From Gordius sp. MW1 (Eukaryota > Nematomorpha > Gordioida > Gordea > Gordiidae), in the NCBI GenBank assembly GCA_964036665.1, contig OZ038530.1, positions 21,846,001-21,910,000 on the forward strand: DNA of 64,000 nucleotides, in the 5' to 3' direction. The translations under genes and the position numbers were made by a program. Below are positions 33,641 through 44,953 of the stretch, one piece after another; position 1 is the stretch's first letter, and the number at the start of each line of letters is the position of its first letter. Under the pieces are notes generated by a model. It was given only the letters and a program-made list of their open reading frames with translations. It was not told where the DNA came from and made no database searches.

Positions 33641-36344
33641 TTAATTATAGATGGTCTAACAGACAGCCAACTATGTAATATATTTTTAACCTTATAAATG
33701 CATATATATTTTTTTATTGGATTAATATATTTCATTTAATTAGATTGATTTCATAGAAAACCTAAAAAGTAATAGTTAAAAAAATATAGGTATTAGATTC
33801 TAATTTACGATACAATATATTGATAGAAACTAACACAAAATTTGAAACCTCCTTCAAAGGTATAATCATAGCCCGTTCTTTCTAATTAAATTCAATCTTC
33901 TATTAAACTATTAAAACACGAATTGTACTTTATTAGATGGCGCGCGTAAGTTTATATAATTAGTAAAATTTTTCTACGTGTCATAGATATTACACCGCAC
34001 GTGAAAGTCAAAATGTATAATAGAATTTTTAATAACAATTTTAAAATAAAAATAATAGCTAAAGATAACCCATCTTCGAAGTCTGTCAGGTAGTTAGCTT
34101 ATATCATTATTAATTTTGCCTGTGTATATACTCCTTTTTGTTTTACTTGAATATTTTAGGAAGATCGAAAGGTATACTAAAAAACTTTATCCTAAAATAA
34201 ACATACAAAATTTGCATAGTGGCTAAAATGAATGGATATAGTAAATAATGATTGTCACAATTTTTAAAACATAAACAAAATATTTATTTGTAGTTAGAAA
34301 ATTATTGTTCATTATTTATAAATAACTATTTTAATCTAACTATTCAAAATAATTTTTATAGCAATTGTCAAGTTGCCAAATAATTACCGTAAATTGATGC
34401 ATTCTTTTACTATCAATCGACTTATAAGATTTTAATATTTTCTAACTATTTCATTTTAACTTATAAGGTGCTGTAATCACGGCTAAAAAAAAGTGTAAGT
34501 AATGTAAACAAAAATTTTAAAACTAAGCATGCTGAGTTAAATTCTATAAATTTTTAATCCTTAAAAAATATTATAATTGATTAAAATGGTACACTAATAA
34601 ATTAATGTTTACAATATAATATTTTTGCACTTTAGTAACACCTGCCGAAGGTAGTGCTAACAATTTTAATGGGAATTAAAATTTTCATTATAAATCGATT
34701 TTATATAGGGGATAAATTAATCGATCAACTCGGACGTAACGATGTGTTTTGATTTATACACCTAAGGCACTTGAAAATATTTAAAATTTGTGTATATTTA
34801 TTACATATACATATAAAATTATAGTTGATTTCATGAAAGAAGATAAGAAAATTATTAATTTATTAAAACATTGCTATACTAATCCCACGAACCAAGAAGC
34901 AAAAGTTTCGGAATTTAGTTATATAAGTATTTTGTAACATTTTCTTAATTATTAACTGAATAAAATATAAGTGAGTGGTGAACAACTTGTCAAATTAACT
35001 TTAAATTCTAATGATTTTAATAACTTTAATTAATTTATAGATCTTAATGCTACCCAATCAATAAGCAATTTACAAAGTAAGAATTATTTAACTTAAATTC
35101 TATTCACAATTTTATGAATTTGAAATTAAATGTCATAAGTGTTTTTCATTGCTATTGATTATTAATTGATTATCGATTATTGATCAAAAAACCATAACAT
35201 ACCTCCTTCAACTCACCCCCTCCCCCCGCCCTTCTCAATCAAACGTTATAGGCGATAGTAGCGCTTAGCTAGCTAGTATTCCTCAATTTGACCATGGACG
35301 TGTGAGTGGCAAACATACATCACTACCCTGCCGCGATCTCAGTAAAAGTCAACCTTAGTATTAATTGCTGTCATTTTAACACATATATTCTCAAAGATTT
35401 CCTCTTTTAATCATAATTACTATTTTAATTATTTAACTAGTTTTTAATATTTTTATTCATTTAAAGGGTTGCGAAGTTTTTAGGAACAAAATGCACCAAA
35501 TTTGAGTGAATAACGCATTTATTGTTAAAAAAAGTGTTAATTTTATCCCTCCTTAAATCATTATTGCCCCCGCCCTTTAATTGCAATGGTGGCTACGCCT
35601 ATGACTTATTATAATTAATATTGCAAAATTTTTGGTTAGTTATTTAATAACAATTTAAGATATTTGCAATATTTGACTGCACTTCGTTTATGCTGTAATT
35701 AAAAATTAACAAAAAGTTCGGCTTTGTCCGTACTATTTATTTATTTATTAATATTGAATATTGTATATTCACGAGGTGGGTGGGGTAAATGGAATTGGAA
35801 ATTAATTATAGGGTAAATTGATTTTGGTAAATATTATTAAGTATATATATATATATATTAAAAATAATTCAAACAAATTTATTTAAATAGCAAATTACGT
35901 ATATAGCAAATTACGTATATAATCTATAAATTTTTACTCTCTAAAAAATTATCATTTTATTTGATAGAATTAATGCATGGGTATTTAATAATTGCTGCCA
36001 TCTACATTGTGTTATATTTTTATAACATATTTTAAAATTCCCTGCCTATCTATTGTATTCTGTGATAAATACACCTTGTATTTTTAAATAGTTATATATG
36101 GACAAAAAGGGATAATTGTATGAATTTTATGTATTTTAGATTGTATAAATAGTAAGACGGCCGGGCGGCACCAAAAATAAATATATTTTTTTTATACCTT
36201 AATTAAGAATTCCTCATTTAAGCAGCATAAACTTTATATTTAAGTCAATCGAGATAAAATTTTTAAGCAATTTTATTTTATTTACTAAATCTATATAACG
36301 TGACGTGACCAAATCTCGAAAAACATCATAATTAAAAAAGGATG
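33641..36344. other. No gene seen (2.7 kb)
   Basis: Very AT-rich. I checked both strands for splice-bounded coding stretches and conserved motifs and found none. A transposon-end-like GGTGGCTACGCCTATG is at about 35588 and a short (AT)n at 35843-35860. Confidence 0.4.
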
Positions 36345-36510
36345 GTATTTAAATGCACAGTAAGAAATTAAAAAATGTTCAGTAAAATGTGGCTCAGTAT
36401 TTTATTAAAGTACCCAGTTAAAAACTCAAAATTGATCAAAATTAACTTTAAAATGCTCAGCTTTAAATTAATAATGCTCAGTATTTTTGTTAAAATGCTC
36501 AGTAATATAA
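36345..36510. repeat. Clustered AAATGCTCAGTA motifs
   Basis: Six variants of AAAATGCTCAGTAAT occur in 165 bases (TGTTCAGTAAAA, GGCTCAGTATT, ATGCTCAGCTTT, ATGCTCAGTATT, ATGCTCAGTAATA). Similar clusters are at 23270-23345 and, inverted, at 15525-15600. Confidence 0.7.
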
Positions 36511-36589
36511 ATTCATAATTTGTGATATTAATTTATTTTGCACATTTTATAAATAATATTTTAATTGGTATATACAATTTTTTTTTAAA

Positions 36590-36690
36590 AAAAAATTAAG
36601 AACTTTGCCCCCCTCCTTTTTTTGTCCCGTTGGTTTCTCCCCCCCCCCTTGTTTTTTACCCTCTTTCTCACCGGGGGAGGGAAAGAGGCT
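36590..36690. repeat. Half copy of the G/C-rich foldback core
   Basis: AAATTAAGAACTTTGCCC, GTCCCGTTGGTTT, a C-run and ACCCTCTTTCTCACC match the left half of 13577-13984. The right half is absent. Confidence 0.8.
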
Positions 36691-36989
36691 CAAAGGATGC
36701 CGCTTCGCATAGGGACTAATTGAAATTCGATATTTGGAAAAAGTAAAAACAATAGGGGAAAAATCATTTTTCAATGTTTTACCCTAAGTTGGTTCTACCA
36801 CTTAGAGGTTTAAAATTTTTTTAGCCATTCAATATCGCTCTATTGAGCATCGAAAAGGGTCAAAAACGGTCATTTCGCAACTTTGAATCGAAATATCTAA
36901 AAAACTTGACGTATAGGAAAAAACGAAAAACATATTTGTGTTCACCACAAAAACCTCTATCGGAATATGTTAACCGTTTCCCGGTTATT

Positions 36990-38140
36990 TTTTTTTGTAG
37001 ACCAGTGTTATCGTTATAATGGGCGTGCTGCTGGCCATCGTAGCCGTATTATTAAATATATTTATATAGTTTATGTCACACAAAACTTATCATGATAAAA
37101 AACCGTGTTCCTTTCATTGTAGTAAATGTGGACTTTTAAAAATTCCAAATTTATCTTTTCCATCAGATGGTATTTTACTTTACAATCCATCGGTGACATC
37201 CTAACTGCGAGCTCATGGTTAATAATTTTATTTACACAATATTTTGACAGATTTAAAAATTTTGCCTCAGTCGATTGCAAGTGACTAATAGCTATTTGCT
37301 ATTTTATTGGCCTTATCATTGGGAACCTATTTCGACCCTAGCTATAACAATCGATCGTTACAGGGCTATAATAGAGGGGGCAACCATAAACGGGAAGTTG
37401 TGAACATTATAGTTTGCGTATTATTTACATCCAACATTATTCCTCTAACATATCTCTTTGTATTTACGGCAAGACCAAAGCACCTTTGTTTTACTGTCAT
37501 TTGAATTTTACTTTTATTCTTATTCCGTGGATCTTAGTGTTCAGTATGTTGATATGTATTTTTTATTATGTATTTAATTTTTTTGGCAGGTATAATAATA
37601 CCAAGCATAGTATCCATTGTGCTGCCATAAACACATTTCGAAACAGTTGCAAGATACAGATATTCAGATGTCCCCTTTCTTGAATATCTACAATCAAACT
37701 GACAACCAAAAGAAGGGTGTACAATTCATACAAAAACTTATAATCCTAGCAATTCTTAAAGGTTGTAAATATTTTTGCAATACTGGCCTTATTGTATTCC
37801 CTCGACAATGTTAAATATCATATGTATATAATATACTACTACATTACTTGGTTCTTAATATTACGTTTGGCTAACGGAGTTATAGTAATTATTATCAGTG
37901 GACATTTAAAATTCGGCCGATCTTGCAAATATTTCTCTGGCTCGACATGCTCTTCTAGACACACAATGGAAACCAAACAGAAAGTGACAAATGCTCTATC
38001 ACAACAAGTCCAACATGTGAATTGAATAAATGCAAGTTAGGGTGTACTAAAGGCAATGAAGAGGCGGTAAACCCTACCCGACAAAAGTTTATAGAAAAAT
38101 GTACAATTTTGCAAGTAAATGCTTGCGCATCTGTTTAACA
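36990..38140 (+). pseudogene. Decayed class A GPCR
   Basis: All seven helices can be traced, but in changing frames. TM1: VIVIMGVLLAIVAVLLNIFI (about 37008-37068). TM2: FTLQSIGDILTASSWLIILF (about 37170-37240) with the conserved Asp. A cysteine before TM3 (VDCK). TM3 end: STLAITIDRYRAI (about 37335-37372) with an intact DRY. TM4: IIVCVLFTSNIIPLTYLFVF (37405-37465). TM5: NFTFILIPWILVFSMLICIF (37504-37565). TM6: GVQFIQKLIILAI plus VVNIFAILALLYSL (37715-37805). TM7: ITWFLILRLANGVIVIIISG (37850-37905). The distance from the cysteine to DRY is 77 bases, against 72 expected, so frameshifts rather than introns explain the breaks. It is unlike the intact receptor at 6.3 kb. Confidence 0.65.
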
Positions 38141-38556
38141 ATATGGTTGTTATTGATATCATTACTAAAATTCATTATAATCAGTTATTACATTACACCT
38201 AAATGATATAGATCTTTGTATTTAACCAATATGCCTTTTTTGTATTACCCTTATATATGTGACTTCGTTATTATAAAGATAAATTTTTTTAACCTTTAAA
38301 GAAACTCTGTGTCAGCAATTTTAAACCCCTTAATCTTGTGGCTTAAAAAACCAAATTAACGCACGTACGATCGCTTAGATTTCCGTCAAGTGTACATATG
38401 CAACATTTTATAAAATTATTAATTGCTTATTTATTATTAGGTCGTCTCAAAATAAATTAATTCTAAATATTATTTGTCATAATCACTTTTATATTAATAA
38501 TCGTGAAAATAACAAAGTTAGTAATTAATTTCTGATAACCCTAATGAAAAAGCAAA
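38141..38556. other. No gene seen
   Basis: AT-rich spacer between the receptor pseudogene and the short Helitron. Confidence 0.4.
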
Positions 38557-38902
38557 TCATATATATATTATATATAAAAATGAAACTATGCGTGTGTGTG
38601 TGTATATATATGCCGCCACCAATTTTGGAAAACTACCAGACCGATTTGGCTCAAAATTTCACCGTTTATTCCGGACACTCCGGAGCTTTTAAGATTTGTT
38701 CGAGCCAAATCGGTCCAGAAGTTTATGAGTATTCGTACGCGTTGCACTGTATAGGGAAATAGAACAATAGAAGTAGAACATATAGATATCAAACTTTATT
38801 TATACTTCAATAACCGCTTTATCATCATATATGCCCTAAAATTCCAACATAATTTAATACACCCGGGTGAATGGCAAATCCACGTTTGCCGGGTTCATCT
38901 AG
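38557..38902 (+). mobile_element. Short non-autonomous Helitron, ~346 bases
   Basis: A TC start with ATTATATATAAAAATGAAAC, a GT-rich tract, GCCGCCACC, AAAACTACCAGACCGATTTG and the inverted partner CCAAATCGGTCCAG, then the end GTTTGCCGGGTTCATCTAG. It is the same family as the two Helitrons at 10.7-13.6 kb. The exact 5' base is uncertain because the flank is AT-rich. Confidence 0.82.
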
Positions 38903-40944
38903 TATTAGTAATAAAATTAAGTTAAAGTTTATACCTTGATATACTTTGCCGGATAATTTCAAATGTTTACTATGAATACAAACCTAATATCATATTTATA
39001 AAGTTTTTAACGCGATTTTGCCAAAAAATTATAGACCGATTATATTTAATTTTAATTGAACTAAAATGCTGGCTTTGTAAGTTTTGATTAAGGACTATTT
39101 TAATAAATTATAGAACTACGCATGTTTTGAATAATTATACGTGCAATTCAAAGTTATGTAATTTTAATAAAATCTAATTAATCAACCACACACATAGGTT
39201 AAATTACATTAGATATATGTCAATAAGGACTTTGAACATATAAATTTCATCACAACAATCACCTTTACGACCCACAAGATTTCTTATGAAAAGTTTAAAT
39301 TAATCAAACACAAAAAGTAAAATTTTACTATGATATCATCTAATTTTTTATATTTGCTATGAGGTTATACTATTGTATGATGTATTAGCTCTACAAACTT
39401 TATCCTGCGATATTATTACAAATGTATAAATGTGATTAACGCATATTAAACTTTAAAGCTTTAGAAAGCCTCTATTAATAACTGCACATAAAATTTAAAA
39501 GGAATAAATCTAAAACAATAATAACTGGATTTTAATAGTGTATACATAAGCATGTGGATATAATGTCCACCAGTTAATGGCTAAAATAAAAAATCACCAA
39601 TAAAAATGCACGAGTAATGGCATTGATTCTAAAATATAAATGCCTCAGGTTTCACATATCGCAATGTCACATGAAGGATTTTCAACGTGGTGTTTGGCAG
39701 GGGCAGGGCACGGAGCTCGGTCATAATCAAGCCTGTGTTTTCAAAAGTTGTAAAATGATTAAACCTTTATTAATACTTGTTTATCATCGTAATATTGAGT
39801 GATGCTTTTTTATGAAAAAATATTAAGTTTGAGTAAATATTTACGAAAGCACTATTTATACTAAATATTATATAATATATTCCTTTAAGTATATTTAATA
39901 GATCGAAGAGAGCATTTAGTTTTATATCCTCATCCTATCCACAATATCTGTATTTAAAAATTTGGTGTTTATCAAATCATTGACTTTCTGATGTTCTTTA
40001 TTATTTATAAAAGGGCATCGACTAATTTACCGTAACCCCCATAATCTAACCATAAGCTAGATAGAATGCTCATGCCATATGTTTCATATGGTAAAATCCT
40101 ACAATTAAATCCACTTTTAAATTTGACAATCTCTCATATCTTTCTGCAGCGTTCCCCAACGATTAATCAGAAATAGTGAAACCTGCTCAATAGTTACTAA
40201 ATAAAAAAGAATATTAAATGATAATTTTAGGAAGCAGATGCGAAATCGCTTTGACACTACAATATTTTTACTTTTTATATTTATGAATTTTGTAAATACT
40301 TTAAATTAAAATTTAACTAGTTCAATAATATTTTTATTACGTTTCAAAAACACTTTAACAAAATCATTATAATCTATATAACCTATCCTTATTTGTGCAC
40401 ATTTAAAAATGGCGGAAAAAACGGTACACTTATTTAACGTTATTTAGCATCTATTTAATCTATGAACCTAACGTCTGATAAATCTCTAGATGTAATTTCC
40501 AACCTGAAGGATCATGCAAAATCAGATTTAAAAATCGCCACCTCTTAATAGTCTCTAAGTACTTTATCCTATATTCACCATGCAAAATCCATCATTGTCT
40601 TACCTAGCAACCAACTCACTCACTCGCAACCATGGTCTCATAAATTGTCCCGAGGTTGATAAACTTTTAAATTCGTCCGTGCCAGACCCGAACCCCAAAT
40701 AAAGAATTTATTTTAGCTTGTTTGAGCTTGGGATCATCTCCTCAAAAACTTTTTATATACCAAAAAAATTAGATTTACGTTACATATAATGGCAAATTTT
40801 GACTTGCCAAAATTATTGCCCATATTTAAACTTATAATTTTATTTCAAAATTTAATATTTGTATTATACAGTTAAAAATAAATGAGTTTATTAAATTAAT
40901 TACTTATAATCCTGCCTTTTGCGCCTTAAGAATACATAAATATT
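38903..40944. other. No gene seen (2 kb)
   Basis: AT-rich on both strands, with no exon or repeat that I could recognise. Confidence 0.4.
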
Positions 40945-42646
40945 AATTGCTATGCAATTTATGGGCTCGTTTTTTGTTGTCCGTCCGTCTGTCCGTCCGT
41001 CCATCCCTATCTATTTGCATTGGGTATATTAGGTTATCGATTTTTTAAATTAATGCATGAGAAAGAGGTGCCCCACCCCTCATCTCTATCTCCCTCGCTG
41101 TGTTATTTTTAAAATTAATGCATAAGAGGTGCCCCACCCCTCATCTCTATCTCCCTCGGTGTGTTATATATAAGATTTGTTAAATTATCTATTATATAAA
41201 AAACATAAATAAAAGTTGTTTACTTTTAATTGCTATGCAATTTAACTAGTTATATAATAAACATAAATAAAAGTTGTTTACTTTTAATTGCTATGCAATT
41301 TAACTAGTTTTTTAGTTAGAATCCCGGAGTTTTTTTTGACTCTTATGATTGTTCTTGTTACTAACATTGATAATAAGAATTTATGGCCGTCCGCTGGCTC
41401 TTGACAGATGGAAAAATGACCATTGGCCAAAATGTGAATCGAAATTATTTTTTTCGTTTTTTTTGACTATTATGATTGTTCCTGTTCCTACCATTGCTAT
41501 TATGACTTTTTGGCCGTCCGCTGACCAATGTTATATAATAAACATAAATAAAAGTTGTTTACTTTTAATTGCTATGCAATTTAACTAGTTTTTGGGTTAG
41601 AATCCCACTCTTATGATTGTTCTTGTTACTATCATTGATAATAAGAATTTTTGGCCGTCCGCTGGCTGCTGACCAATGAAAAAAATGACCATTGGCCAAA
41701 ATGTGAAACCGAGTTTTTTTTTTTTTTTTGACTATTATGATTGTTCCTGTTACTACCATTGCTATTATGACTTTTTTGCCGTCCGCTGGCTCCTGACCGA
41801 TTGAAAAAATGACCATTGGCCAAAATGTGAATCGAAATCATTTTTTTCGTTTTTTTGACTATTATGATTGTTCCTGTTCCTACCATTGCTATTATGACTT
41901 TTTGGCCGTCCGCTGGCTGCTGACCAATGAAATAAAATGACCATTGGCCAAAATGTGATTCGAAAATTTTTTTTTCGTTTTTTTTTGACTATTATGAATT
42001 TATATCCACTTTTACCGTGTCCTGGCTGCTGACCAATGGAAAAAAATGACCATTGGCCAAAATGTAATTCGAAAATTTTTTTTTCGTTTTTTTTACTCGT
42101 GCTGGCTGCTGACCAATGGAAAAAAATGACCATTGGCCAAAGTGAGCATCAAAATTTTTTGTTTTTGTTTTTTTGGCTATCATTGACTTATAGAGTATAT
42201 GTTGGTACTGACCAATAGAAAAAAAATGACCATTGGCCAAATTTTTGATTTTTTTAATTAAAAATTGTTCAAATTCAACAAAAAATTTCTCTCAATAATT
42301 CTGCAAATTGTTTTATAATATAATGTTTGTTAGACCCATAATCACTAAAGGCCATAAAAACTAATGTAATACGCAACTAGATGCAAACACTAAATCTACC
42401 CTAACCCTTGTCTATATTACATTTTGCCTAAATTACATTTTGCCTATAAATGGAAATTTTGTATAAATAATTAATTAATCATCAGGCATTTAATACCCCC
42501 CCCCCCCTATAGGCATTCTCGCCCCTTCCCACCTTTCTCGCCCATAAATTGCATAGCAAATATGATACATTTATACGAAGTACAGATGAGTCGTCCCCCC
42601 TTCCCTTCCCTTCTCCCCCTTCCCACGAGGGCCGAAGGCCCGAGTT
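40945..42646 (-). mobile_element. Composite satellite-bearing repeat, copy 4 (near complete)
   Basis: Starts AATTGCTATGCAATT (40945-40959), then the GTCC microsatellite, two GATAGAGATGAGG blocks read reversed, AATTGCTATGCAATTTAACT twice, GGTTAGAATCCCGGAG, about six satellite units (41330-42250, with one AATTGC block inside), the conserved block (42240-42400), CCTAACCC, TATACGAAGTACAGATGAGT and the end hairpin GGGCCGAAGGCCC (42630-42642). It is the mirror image of copy 2 without the LINE, about 1.7 kb, and is the best reference copy. Confidence 0.88.
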
Positions 42647-43440
42647 TATTTTATAAAGTTCGAAGAAAAAATTAACAATTTTAGGGGGGAATTATTGAGG
42701 CCCTCTAAGTTATATTAGACGCAGGCGGTACATACGTTAAATATTTTTCGTTTTTTTAATTTATGGGAGGAAACAGAGATCAGTTTAAATTTTTCCTGCC
42801 CAAACCCGACCCAGTTTGATATCTAAGCTAAATTTGCCGCACGAACTCTTGAAGAGCCCACACGGCCATGCCTAAATCATTAAAGCTGCACGAACTGTCG
42901 GGCCTTATCATAAAATTTTTACAATTAATTTTGTTATATACGAGTGAAAAATTTAAATTTAATTCCGATTTTTTTTGAATAAGACCTACGATTAATAAAT
43001 ATTATACAATAAAAAAGTGACAAAATAATACACTTTACAAAAGATCTCATTGAGCCTGAATATTTTTTCAAAGCCCGCCCAAAAGTCTAATTTTACGACC
43101 GGGGCTTTTGTAGTCTTTGGGGAGCTTTGTCTTGGAGCCAGCAGGTCTGACTGTTTCATCAACCCAATCCATGCCCAACAAACCGCGCCTCTTACGCAGC
43201 GTGTAAATTTTTACTCGCACTTAATGTACAATTTGATCTCGATCTTAGAATTAATAGACAACAAATTTACCAAAAAACATGTAAATTTATTTTTTTTAAT
43301 TATGAATAACGATAAATACAGTTCACAAATAATTATTTGAGCACACAAAAAATTGATATATATGTTGTTGAATATCTCAAATCTATATCCTCGAGGTTAG
43401 GTGAGCTGATAAGCGTGCTATAGTTTGACAAATCTTAAAA
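42647..43440. other. No gene; diverged repeat shared with 14.6 kb
   Basis: 42835-43040 contains GCCATGCCTAAATCATTAAAG, CACGAACTGTCGGGCC and ATCTCATTGAGCC, in the same order as 14575-14760. An old dispersed repeat is likely. No coding stretch was found. Confidence 0.5.
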
Positions 43441-44953
43441 CTACTCTTCAATTGCTGGTAGCAATAGATTCTAATTCAAATTACAAAAGGTGATATAAGT
43501 GTTGTAAAAATGGACCTTGTTCGGTCAACTTTTGGTTTTAGTCAAAACATATACTAACCAAGGTTTTTTGGTCTATTTCTTTTAGTCTCATAAACAGGCT
43601 AAAGATTTTTTGGCCAAATCTTTGGTCTGTTTATCTTTAGTCAAATAAAACTAAAGGTTGACCAAACAAAACACAGCCGTTTTTAATTTTAAAAATACCA
43701 TTGAGGTGCATGCACTGGCTAACATCATGTATTTGGGATTAAACTGGACACATTGTACAGGACCAGCATGATCACCATTAAGCATTGTCAATTTTGCACC
43801 ATTTTCTGTTTTCCAAACATGAATTTTTCCATCTGTAGAACCTTAAACAAAAGAAATTGCAAATCAAAATAATATATATACTTTAAAATTTTTACCTGAT
43901 AACAAAAATTGTGCATCGGGGCTAAAGGAGGCTTCTAATGGTACACCCTTATTATTCACATGACCCTAAATTATTGTATTAACAATTAATTGATTGACAT
44001 AATTTTATAAATTGAGTAGAATATATTTATTTTTACAAAGGAGTATTAAACAAGTATAAGTAAATTTTAATTACTGAAAAAACTTGCAATGGAGTGCCAT
44101 GAAATGCATCTAAAAGCCTTATCACTTGGCCATTTGTTGATATGCATATAAATTTCCCATCAGGGCTAAACTTTAAACCTGTCCAATCACATTCCTTTTC
44201 TTGTGATAAAGAAAAAGTATTGAATGGTCCCTTAAAAAATTTAGATGCTAGACAAATTGAAACAAACTTTGTCAAATGATCTAAGATCATACAATCGAAT
44301 TGATTCAGAATTCATACCAGCAGCAAATATAAGACCTTCAGGATCAAATGATGACACAGGTCTTCCAGACAAATGCATTAAACCCTTTTCACATAAAAAC
44401 AAAAAACCTAATATTCTACTTGACAAGAAGGTGATCTTAAATCCCACAGCCTTATTGTTTTATCTAAAGATCCTGATAAAAACGTGTCATCTACAGGAGA
44501 CATACTCAAGCAGACAACTCTAAAAATTTAAAATGTGACAATAAATTTATACTTTTTTGTATGTCCAGTAAAATATCTTATATATTTGTTATCATGTAAG
44601 GACAAATACCGAATTGTGTCTAAAGAAGTGTTAAACAATCAGACTAATCAAAATACCATCAATTTTAGTAGAACTATGGAGGGCTGCATTAGGATGATGA
44701 GTGCATGTAATTAAATCCACTCCATACTTTTTACTGTGAAGAGTTCTTTTTATGCTGTTTTGATAATAGAAAACATATATGTAATATCTTACATTCCACT
44801 CTGGCAATCATAAATAATTATTGAATCATCATCACTGCTTGAGATTAATGTCTCCCCATTAGCAGAAAAATTAATACAATTGATTCTTTCATTATTTTCT
44901 TTAAACACTTTAGCAGCTTTAAAACTACTCATCACATTTTCATCAAGCTTCAT
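43441..44953 (-). CDS. WDR82: WD repeat-containing protein 82
   Basis: WDR82 (Swd2 in yeast) is the WD40 subunit that recruits SET1 H3K4 methyltransferase to RNA polymerase II and also serves the PNUTS-PP1 complex (family knowledge). Nine exons agree in phase: 44793-44953, 44657-44754, 44553-44619, 44420-44519, 44268-44384, 44075-44230, 43896-43965, 43699-43841, 43441-43470, giving 313 residues, the same length as the vertebrate protein. Motifs: [20 protein letters not shown] at the start, [116 protein letters not shown]. The last exon has only nine codons. Introns 1-5 are 33-38 bases; the later ones are 109, 54 and 228. The gene appears intact. Confidence 0.95.
43496..43690. mobile_element. 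hAT-type MITE remnant inside WDR82 intron 8
   Basis: AAGTGTTGTAAAAATGG at 43497 matches the end of the 195-base MITE at 4767. Inward come GGTCAACTTTTGG and its complement ACCAAACAAAAC near the other side (43668), followed by AGCCGTTTTTAA. The right tip is truncated. The insertion explains why this intron is much longer than the others. Confidence 0.65.

Noticed and set aside
37385..37420. Tiny introns to reconcile frames in the 37 kb receptor
   Set aside because: The intervals needed (about 5-15 bases) are far below even the short introns seen here; frameshifts are simpler.
43651..43698. WDR82 ending with read-through residues [13 protein letters not shown]
   Set aside because: They come from a MITE in intron 8; splicing at ATG|GTATTT to the 30-base exon at 43441-43470 restores the conserved end and the 313-residue length.
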